Shown here: positions 56,193 to 64,000 of the stretch, one piece after another | How positions within the stretch are numbered: position 1 is the first letter of the stretch | Layout: every line of letters starts with the position of its first letter | Assembly: GCA_028554755.1 (NCBI GenBank) | Contig: JAPTOF010000025.1 | Location: forward strand, 3,335,501 to 3,399,500 | Length of the DNA: 64,000 nt | Reading direction: 5' to 3' | Source of the DNA: Cordia subcordata | Taxonomy: Eukaryota > Streptophyta > Magnoliopsida > Boraginales > Cordiaceae | The notes under the pieces: generated by a model | Seen by the model: only the letters and a program-made list of their open reading frames with translations | What the model was told of the DNA's origin: nothing | Databases searched by the model: none | Made by a program: the position numbers and the translations under genes

Positions 56193-57660
56193 ATGGAGGG
56201 AATTTCAATTAAACAAGCACCCCCTTTTGATGGAACAAATTATGCATTTTGGAAAATGAAAATGAAAATATTTATACAATCACATGATTATAAAGCTTGG
56301 AAAATTATAGAAAATGGGCCTACTTTACCTACAAAATTAGAAGGAGATAGGAGAATACCCAAACCAAAAAATAAATGAAATGATGAAGATATTAAATTAT
56401 TTGAGTTAAATCAAAAAACATACATTATCTATTCCATGCTATGAATCCAACTGAATTTGCTAGGGTAATGGGGTACACTTTGGCTAAGGAACTTTGGGAC
56501 CAATTAGAGGTAACTTATGAAGAAATTAGCCAAGTAAAAGAATCTAGGATTGCTATGCTTGTATATAGATACGAATTATTTAAGATGCTTCCAAATGAAA
56601 ATGTTGAGCAAATGTTTTCTAGATTTGTTGACATTGTTAATGGTTTGAAAGAACTTGGAAAACATTATTCTAATGCAGAGAAAGTAAGGAAAGTGCTAAG
56701 GAGCTTGCCATCATCATGACAACCAAAAGTCACGACCATAAAGGAAGCTAAGGATTTAAATACATTGGAGCTCAATGAGCTCATTGGATCACTCATGACT
56801 CATGAGCTTGAGATAAAGGACCACGAAAAAGAAGAGAGAAAAGCGAAGAAGTCTGTTGCTCTCGTTGCATCAAAATACACATCAAGTGACGTTGAAGATG
56901 ATGAGGATCCGGAAGATGAGGAAATTGAATTTCTTGCCCAGAACTTCAAAAGGTTCATGAAATTTAAAAAAATGAAGAAAAGGGAATTTTCAAGCAACAC
57001 AAATTGGAAGAAGAAGGGAAAAGAAGGCAAGGATTTCAAGAGGACAAAAGATGTAAAAGGAGATGAATTGAAGTGCTTTAATTGCAACAAATCTGGACAT
57101 ATAAAAGAAAATTGTCCAAAGCTTTCAAAGAAGAAAAAAGGAAAGACACTTAAAGCCACGTGGGACACCTCTGAAAGTGAAGGAGATGTGGAAAAACAAC
57201 ATGAGGTAGCCAACTTTTGCCTCATGGCCAATGAGAATGAGGTACTATCTTCACCTTCTCCATCTATTTATTATTCATCTAGTGAAGAAGAGGAAGAGGA
57301 ATATAGTTTTGATGAACTAAAAGATGCATTTGCTAAATTACATGATGATCTATCTCTAGCTTTGGCAAAAAAACAAGTAAATGCATAGAAAATTGAAAAC
57401 TAGCTCTCGATGAAAAAGAAATTTTAGAAAAGAAGAATGCCTCTCTTATAGAAAAAATGGAAATCTTGGAAAAAGAAAATGATTCATATGCCGAAGATTT
57501 TGTGAATTTTGAAAAAAAAGTCAAAAACTTTAAAAATAAAAAAATGGATTTGAATGGAATTATTCAAAAATTTACAAATGGCAAAGAAAATTTTGAAAAA
57601 CTTCTTGGAAGTGAAAAAATGGCTTTGATAAATCGGTATTGGATACAAACCTAGCATTAA
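56193..57660 (+). pseudogene. Sirevirus-type gag with zinc knuckle
   Basis: ATG at 56193 opens QAPPFDGTNYAFWKMKMKIF. A stop at 56376-56378 and shifts separate the next piece (56441-56719, LAKELWDQLEVTYE, RYELFKMLPNENVEQMFSRF), then 56765-57388 carries an acidic/Lys-rich region and one CCHC knuckle, C-F-N-C-N-K-S-G-H-I-K-E-N-C, at 57074-57115. A Lys/Glu-rich coiled-coil tail continues to about 57655 after another stop. It would form the capsid and nucleocapsid. Confidence 0.87.
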
Positions 57661-57683
57661 TCAAAAGTATTTAAAAACCTACT

Positions 57684-58850
57684 TTGTCAAGGCTTCCACC
57701 TCTACATCCTCCTCTTCACCAAGATCTAACATTACTTGTACATATTGTGAAAAGAAAGGACATGTATCTACTCATTGTTACTACAAGAAACTTCGTGATA
57801 GAGGATCACGTGTTCCACATTGGCAAAGGCCTAAATGGGTGGTCAAAAACAAAAATTGAAATTAATGCCAAAGACCTAAGGTGTTGGGGATCCGAAAATA
57901 AAGAATTGCATTTGAATTTCATGTGTGTAGGTATGCAATGAAAGCAAAACAGGCAAAATTAAATGGATCTTGGATAGTGGTTGTTCTAAGCACATGACGA
58001 GGAACTCTTCAACTTTCTACAAATTAAAAAGGACAAAAGGAGGAGTCGTTACCTTTGGCGACAATAGCAAAGGAAAAATAATTGGAAAAGGGAGCATTGG
58101 TAATGAAAATTCTCTTGCTATACACAATGTCTTACTTGTAGAAGGCCTAAAATTCAATCTACTTAGCATTAGTCAATTATGTGACAAAGGTCATAAAGTA
58201 GTTTTTCAATCCTCTAGTTGTATTGTCTATGAATGTGGAAATGATAATGTATTATTTGTAGCTAAGAGAAATGAAAATATCTACACCATTGAACTTGAAC
58301 AACTTGTATGTCAACATGTTAAATACTTATCTGTTGTGCACGATAATGCTTGGTTATGGCATAGAAGATGACATGCTAGTATGAGCTTATTGAAAGATTT
58401 GTCAAAGCATGATCTAGGTAGAGATTTACCAAAGCTAAAATTTGAAAAAGACAAAATTTGTGATACTTGTTAACTAGGAAAACAACAAAAGACATCCTTC
58501 AAATCCCTAAATAAAGTTTTAACAAATAGAGTATTGCAACTATTACATATGGATTTATTTGGGCCCATTGATGAGGCTAGCTTAGGAGGATTTAGATATA
58601 CATTTGTTGTAGTAGATGACTGCACTAAATTTACATGGGTCATGTTTCTTGCACATAAAAATGATGCCTTCAATGAATTTGCAAGATTGTGTAGAAAAGT
58701 GCAAAATGAGAAAGGCTATTTTATAACTTGCATCCGTATTGATAATGGTACCAAATATGTGAACACTAAAAGACAAAGAAAAACCAACAAAACAAGAGAA
58801 TGCAAAGCAAGAAGAAGAACAACAAGAAAGGAGGTCTCAAGCCAATGAGG
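57684..58850 (+). pseudogene. Sirevirus-type protease and truncated integrase
   Basis: Protease: WILDSGCSKHMTRN near 57964-58005, with the D-S-G intact. The pre-integrase segment is at 58320-58480 (AWLWHRR, then a stop). Integrase core 58534-58775 has LLHMDLFGPIDEASLGGF with the first Asp and CIRIDNGTKYVNTK with the second. Right after that the sequence jumps to a Lys/Arg/Glu-rich linker, so the catalytic Glu and the integrase C-terminus are deleted. Confidence 0.85.
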
Positions 58851-58917
58851 AAAATGAACAAGGCTCAAACAAAGGAAGTGTTGAAACCAAAGGAACTCAT
58901 GAAGACCTACGAAAGAG

Positions 58918-60545
58918 TTGAAAGTTTGTAAGAAACCATCTCAAGATCTAATTCTCGGTGACCCAAATGAAGGTCTAAGAACTAGGCATAACATTAGTAC
59001 TTTTTGTGAGCATCATGCATTTATCTCTCATATAGAACCCAAAAATATAAAAGAAGCTTTACTTAATGAAAATTGGATAATTGCCATGCAAGAAGAACTT
59101 AACCAATTTGATAGAAATAAAGTATGGAAGCTAATTTAAAGGCCTAAAAATAGACTGGTAACTGGAACAAAATGGGTATTTCAAAACAAACTAGATGAAG
59201 TTGGAATAGTAACTAGGAACAAGGCTACACTAGTAGCTCAAGGATACAATCAAGAAGAAGGAATTGATTACGATGAGACCTATGCTCCTGTAGCTAGACT
59301 TGAATCCATTCGTATGTTACTAGCATTTGCATGCTACATGGACTTCAAACTTTATCAAATGGATGTTAAAAGTGCCTTTTTACATGGACTTATTGAAGAA
59401 GAGTTTATGTTGAACAACCCCCCGGTTTTGAAGATTCTTGTTTTCTAATCATGTTTTTAAACTAGAAAAAGCATTATATGGTTTAAAACAAGCTCCTAGA
59501 GCTTGGTATGAAAGATTTAGTGGATTTCTTGTGGAAAACAACTTTAAAAGAGGAAAACTTTATTCTACCTTGTTTATTAAAAGAGAAGGGAATGAAATTC
59601 TACTTGTCCAAATCTATGTTGATGATATAATTTTTGGTGCTACTAATGTGTCTTTATGTGAGAGCTTTTCCAAGTGTATGCATAAGGAGTTCGAGATGAG
59701 CATGATGGGAGAGTTAACTTTTTTCCTTGGACTCCAAATCAAACAAGCAAAGAAGGGGATCTTCATCAATCAAGCCAAATGCACAAAGGAAATTATCAAA
59801 AAATTTGGACTTGAAGATGCAAAGGAGGTTGGAACTCCCATGAGCCCCTCAACAAAGTTGGATAAGGATGAGAAAGGTAAACCTGTAGACGCAAAGAAAT
59901 ACAGAGGTATGATCGGTAGCCTATTATATTTAACTACTTCTAGACCAGATATCATGTTTGCAGTGTGATTATGCGCTAAATTTCAATCTAACCCTAAGGA
60001 AGCTCACTTAATTGCTGTAAAAAGAATCATTAGATACCTTAAGGGAACAATTAATCTAGGACTTTGGTACATAAAAGGAACGTCATTTGACTTATGTGGA
60101 TTTTCTGATGCTGACTATGCTGGTTGCAAAGTAGACCGTAAAAGCACTAGTAGAACTTGCCAATTCCTAGGACATTCCTTAGTATCTTGGTCCTGTAGGA
60201 AACAAAACAGTGTTGCTATTTCTACCACCGAAGCAGAATATAATGTAGCTAGTAGTTAAGTAGCTCAAATTTTGTGGATGAAACAAAATTTACGTGATTA
60301 TGGATTGCAATATGGTCATGTTCCCATATATTGTGATAATACTAGTGCAATTAATCTCACTAAAAATCCAATTCAACATTCAAGAACTAAGCATATTGAG
60401 ATTAGGCACCATTTCATTAGAGATCATGTACAAAAAAGAGATATCATATTTGAATTTGTTGATATTTGCATCAAGTTGCCAATATTTTTACTAAGCCATT
60501 GCATGAGAATCAATTTTGCAAGATTAGAAGAGAAATTGGAATGAT
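58918..60545 (+). pseudogene. Sirevirus-type reverse transcriptase and RNase H
   Basis: RT starts with IKEALLNENWIIAMQEELNQ. After a TAA at 59137-59139 it reads GTKWVFQNKLDEVGIVTRNK and YQMDVKSAFLHGLIEEEF, shifts, and from 59438 is open through ALYGLKQAPRAWYERF and the catalytic YVDDIIF (near 59617). A stop lies at 59966-59968. RNase H has SDADYAGCKVDRKSTS, VAISTTEAEYNVAS and CDNTSAINLTKNPIQHSRTK. A late shift hides the IFTKPL tail near 60485. Confidence 0.9.
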
Positions 60546-60970
60546 AAAAAGTGGTTGAAATATATATATATATGTGTGTGTGTATGTGTGTGTGTGTGTG
60601 TTTATATGGCTTGGGCATGGAAAAGTACGTATTTTTGCACTTTCTAACTCGGGACTGAAGCAATTAGGCGTCCGACTAAAACAAAATTTTTTTCTGCTCT
60701 CTAATCTGGCCGGTAGACCTAGCCGGTCGACCCCCGCGACCAGGCGGTCGACCAGCTGAACGCGGACAAGGTTAAAATTGGGGGTTTTAACCTCAAATTC
60801 TCTCAAATTACTCTCAAAATTTTAACCCTAAACCTAAACTCTCTCAAAACCCACTTGCAATTCTTTAACTTTCATTAAATTTCTTCCAAAATTCCTCTTA
60901 TATTTTGATTACCCACATAAAAAAACAACTTGTTTTCACCAATTCAATCTTCCAAAAATCACTCAAAATC
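60546..60970 (+). promoter_or_regulatory. spacer with microsatellite and GTCGACC cassette before the env-position ORF
   Basis: A (TA)n(GT)n tract (60558-60602) is followed by a GC-rich cassette at 60711-60762 sharing GTCGACC[AG]GCTGAACG with the LTR (55438-55451). A leader-like AT/C-rich stretch then reaches the ATG at 60971. A role as internal promoter is conjecture. Confidence 0.35.
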
Positions 60971-62391
60971 ATGGTGAATCTAAGGACTAGATGTCAAGAA
61001 CGTAGGAGAAGAGGAAAAAGGCAAGAACACAGTCTCCTTCACTATCTCCCGTATCAAAGATTCAAGGGAAACATTGGATATTATACAGTAAAAATCTTGT
61101 TGACTCAGATTTCACTGGCACTAATGTTCTATCACTATTTGATGATTGGTATATGTTTATGCATCTACATTGTAATGTTCAAGATAGATTAGCGATAGAA
61201 TTCTATGAAAATCTTGAAGAACATCATAGGAGCTCGAAACTTGAGTTAATTTCAACTGTGTGTGGGGTAAAGTTTGTGCTTAATGAGGAAACTTTGCAAA
61301 AAATCTTTCATATGCCTGTAGACGGAGAAGGACATTATAATTGGTAAGGGTGGCCAGAAGAGATTAAGGGCACTGATAAGCCAAAAGAAGTTATAGATTT
61401 TATGTGGAAGGATGTAGGGCCTAAGGATTTAGAATTAATTCTTCCCTTATTGAAAGATGTTGATTTTAACAAGAGAATTGCTTTCAAAATAATTAGTGAA
61501 GTAATTCTCTCGAGAAATATCAATGATGAGAAGATACTAGTCATGGATGCCTATATCTTTTATAGCTTGAAAAAGGGGGTTAAGATTGCTCTACCTTTCC
61601 TTTTCCTACACATATGTTACATATTAGTGGAAGGATGGAGGAAAAACAACTACTCCTGGACATGGTATGGCTTTAATACATATTTTCTCACACTTCAAGA
61701 TTTCTTCAAATACTCCATATAGGAAGTTTTCCTGGAACTTTGAAATGCTTTATATGAATTTATGGGCATCTACTGGTACAATGGGGAACCTATAAACAGA
61801 GAAGCATTTAAGAATTTGCCGCAAGACACTCAGGCAGCAATTAAGAATAGAACAAAGAAGGGAACCACTTTCACTAATACTGTCTATGGGCTTGATGCAC
61901 AACAACTTGCTGATATGCTTGACGGAATAGACATTACTTTGGAAGAAGATGTAGGGCCAGAACATAAGGGTGAAGCTGACATAGGCATACTAGGAACAAT
62001 ACCCATGGTTGTTAGCACCTCTGAAGATAAGGAATTGGATCCCGAAGAAGCTACTCTTAGGAGAGTGATGAGAGAATCACAGGCACGAGGGCATATTGAT
62101 AAGCAATGCCGAGTTGAGATTCGACGAGGTGGAAGATCTGGCTCAATAGATCAACAAGAAGACTCCTCGATGATGGCTCAGATTCTTTTGTAGTTTCTTT
62201 TGTAGTTGCAGGCTTTGAGCATAGGAATGGGAGAAATAAGGGCCACAATGACGAACCAATGGAATGAGCTCACTCTCTGGAGGGAACACATTGATTCGAA
62301 GATGGCAAGTATGCGTTCTAACATGCAAGAGTACTTCAGAGATCACCATGATCAGGCACCCGGATTTTCATATTCAAAAACTCATTTTTAG
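60971..62391 (+). pseudogene. ORF in env position of the Sirevirus-type element, 'putative plant transposon protein'-like
   Basis: From ATG 60971 the sequence is open with one shift near 61090-61130, then reads DWYMFMHLHCNVQDRLAIEF, STVCGVKFVLNEETLQKIFH and, after a stop at about 61347, WKDVGPKDLELILPLLKDV and VMDAYIFYSLKKGVKIALPF. This pattern recalls the putative plant transposon protein domain found in ORFs of plant LTR elements. A later open part, 61762-62193, is acidic, then Arg-rich. The last piece, 62206-62391, is probably coiled. A hydrophobic LPFLFLHICYILV segment exists, but no signal peptide or clear envelope features. Function unknown. Confidence 0.6.
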
Positions 62392-62625
62392 CGTTAGAAA
62401 ACAATTTTAGTTCACTTTTAGTTGGTTTTAAACCTCTTGACTTTGCTTTTATTTTTGACTAATCGTATTGTCTTTGTTCTTATTTCAAGGATTAACAATT
62501 TCAGTTCATACTATCTTTACTTGCATTCTTTTCTTGCCTCCCTATTAATTTTTTATGATGCCAAAGGGGGAGAAAGAGAAAGAAAAAGAAAAGGAAAAGG
62601 AGCAAAGGAGAAAAGGAGAGAAGTC

Positions 62626-63010
62626 GATTTGCTAACTTGAATTGCTTGCTTATGAGTTAATATGTTGATTTGCTAACTTGAATTGCTTATGAGTTAATAT
62701 GATGATTTGCTAACTTGATTTGATTATGGGAAAAGGAGCAAAGGAGAAAGAGAAGTCGATTTGCTAACTTGAATTGCTTGCTTAAGAGTTAATATGTTGA
62801 TTTGCTAACTTGAATTGCTTATGAGTTAATATGATGATTTGCTAACTTGATTTGCTTATGGGAAAAGAAGCAGAGGAGAAAAGGAGAAGGAGAAGGAGAT
62901 TTGCTAACTTGAATTGCTTGCTTATGAGTTAATATGTTGATTTGCTAACTTGAATTGCTTATGAGTTAATATGATGCTTTGCTAACTTGATTTGCTTATG
63001 GTGATTTGCT
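62626..63010 (+). repeat. higher-order tandem repeat in the element's 3' region
   Basis: Units starting at 62626, 62758 and 62898 (132 and 140 bases apart) each hold three shorter subunits beginning GATTTGCTAACTTGA[AT]TTG, followed by a purine-rich GGAGCAAAGGAGAA-type spacer. Non-coding. Confidence 0.88.
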
Positions 63011-63283
63011 TGTGAGTTGATATAGCTCACTTAGTTGGATAATTATATGGTGATATACTTATAAGCTTATATGGATGATTAATAGTAGATTTGCATGATA
63101 GTTGATTTACATGAGTTGATCACTTGAGCGTTGAGAAAAATGTTTTTGATGATTGCTTTCAGAATATGCATGAGTTAAATTTGACAGAGAGAGTATTTTC
63201 CCAAATATATCTTTATTTGAAAAAGAAATGCATATATTAAGGGGGAGTACCTTTGCTCATATCTTAAAAAAATTTGTCATCAT

Positions 63284-63298
63284 AAAAAAGGGGGAGAT
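63284..63298 (+). other. polypurine tract of the Sirevirus-type element
   Basis: AAAAAAGGGGGAGAT directly before the 3' LTR, the expected plus-strand primer position. Confidence 0.9.
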
Positions 63299-64000
63299 TG
63301 TTGGCTAAATACTTGCTATTAAGTTTGATGATGAAAATTTATATGCATTCATAATTGGTTGACTAAAAGCATCTTGTGAAGATAAGTGATTAAATGCATA
63401 AGTAGACACTTGAAAGATGGAAGAAGATAAGCAAAACCACATTATTTGAAGAACAAGAAGATGAGAAGGCATAAGGAGGAGAAAAGACGTCATAAAGGGT
63501 ACCGAGCATTCTTTTTGCTCTTTTGTGAAATGCCTAAATATTGTATATGTGTGGCTCAAACCTCCTTTCAAACAACTTTTAAAACTCTTGCATATTTGAT
63601 TTCATAAAAGTACAAATGAATTTGAATGCACATGTAGAATAAAAATGTATTTTTTGCAGTGTTTCAAGTCATAGAAAGTGTTTACAAATTGTCTCAAAGT
63701 GATTTGGAGTTATGAAACTGCACTAAAAAAAGTTTTGGCAAAAGTTTGGCTTTACTTCACTTTCTGAAGTGGTTGGACCCCCCAGCCAGTTGACCGGTTG
63801 ACCTGGGTGGGTCGCCCAGCCAAGTCAGAAGCTCAAGGACAAAGCCGGACTCCCTAAACGGTTGACCAGCTAAGGCGTCTGGCCTAGTCAATGAAGTCCA
63901 AGAGGAAGCCGGACGACCCAGCCGGTCGACCGTCTGAACGGGCTGCTGTAATAAATGCACTAGCCGTTTATTACCATTCTGAACCATTTCTTCCTCTTTT
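63299..64000 (+). repeat. 3' LTR of the Sirevirus-type element, truncated by the window
   Basis: Begins TGTTGGCTAAATACTTG like the 5' LTR and follows it to the window end. Its cassette is at 63771-63938; the long palindrome has one mismatch here (63919-63936). Confidence 0.93.

Larger units (their letters stand above)
54810..64000 (+). mobile_element. Sirevirus-type Ty1/copia retrotransposon, 3' LTR cut by window edge
   Basis: 5' LTR (54810-56134), Met-tRNA primer site, gag, protease, broken integrase, RT, RNase H, a further ORF in env position, a tandem-repeat block, polypurine tract and the first 702 bases of the 3' LTR. The Sirevirus group is inferred from RT motifs (YGLKQAPRAWYERFSGFL, VQIYVDDIIFGATN, MGELTFFLGLQIKQ) and the extra 3' ORF. 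The LTRs differ at several percent of positions. Coding regions are broken. Confidence 0.92.

Noticed and set aside
62626..63010. Regular repeats resembling a CRISPR-like array
   Set aside because: The repeats are nested tandem subunits with purine spacers inside a plant retrotransposon, not uniform repeats with unique spacers.

Overview
This window looks like nuclear DNA of a flowering plant, probably a eudicot. It is AT-rich, full of microsatellites, carries two plant-type host genes, and is otherwise packed with plant retrotransposons and small DNA transposons. I could not identify the species. No rRNA gene, tRNA gene, CRISPR array or bacterial-style operon was seen.

Host genes. A five-exon PLATZ zinc-finger gene lies on the minus strand (19181 to 17886). 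An intronless gene for a DUF641 / GRAVITROPIC IN THE LIGHT 1 (GIL1)-like protein lies on the plus strand (48755-50197). They are about 30 kb apart and nothing suggests they act together. A minus-strand FAR1/FHY3-type sequence (45709-46878) is frameshifted and cut off by an LTR, so it is a pseudogene or a Mutator-like transposon remnant.

Layout. 1-3144: an Athila-like Ty3/gypsy copy on the minus strand, running off the left edge. 3145-15249: a mosaic of two decayed Ty1/copia elements, a ~1 kb direct repeat flanking the first, and an unrecognised 250-residue ORF. 16395-17140: a collapsed copia relic (LTR, RNase H, LTR). 17886-19181: PLATZ. 19555-28600: a DNA-transposon neighbourhood with hAT-like MITEs, one ~1.8 kb inverted-repeat element rich in a palindromic motif, a dispersed repeat and long microsatellites. 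29581-32664: a diverged gypsy LTR and an older gypsy pol relic. 32665-45708: a full-length Athila-like element with both LTRs, primer-binding site, gag, pol and polypurine tract, and with a reversed solo LTR of its own family inserted in pol (5-bp target duplication CTCTA). 45709-48126: FAR1-like remnant and the 3' end of a LINE. 48755-50197: GIL1-like gene. 53245-53660: copia fragment. 54810-64000: a Sirevirus-type copia element with 5' LTR, Met-tRNA primer site, gag-pol, a further ORF in env position, a higher-order tandem repeat, polypurine tract and the start of the 3' LTR, cut by the right edge.

How it fits together. Every transposon coding region carries stops, frameshifts or lost catalytic residues, so none looks autonomous. 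The most unusual recurring signal is a GC-rich cassette built on GTCGACC(GG). It occurs in LTRs of both the Athila-like and the Sirevirus families, near the first copia, and just upstream of the Sirevirus env-position ORF, inside DNA that is otherwise AT-rich.
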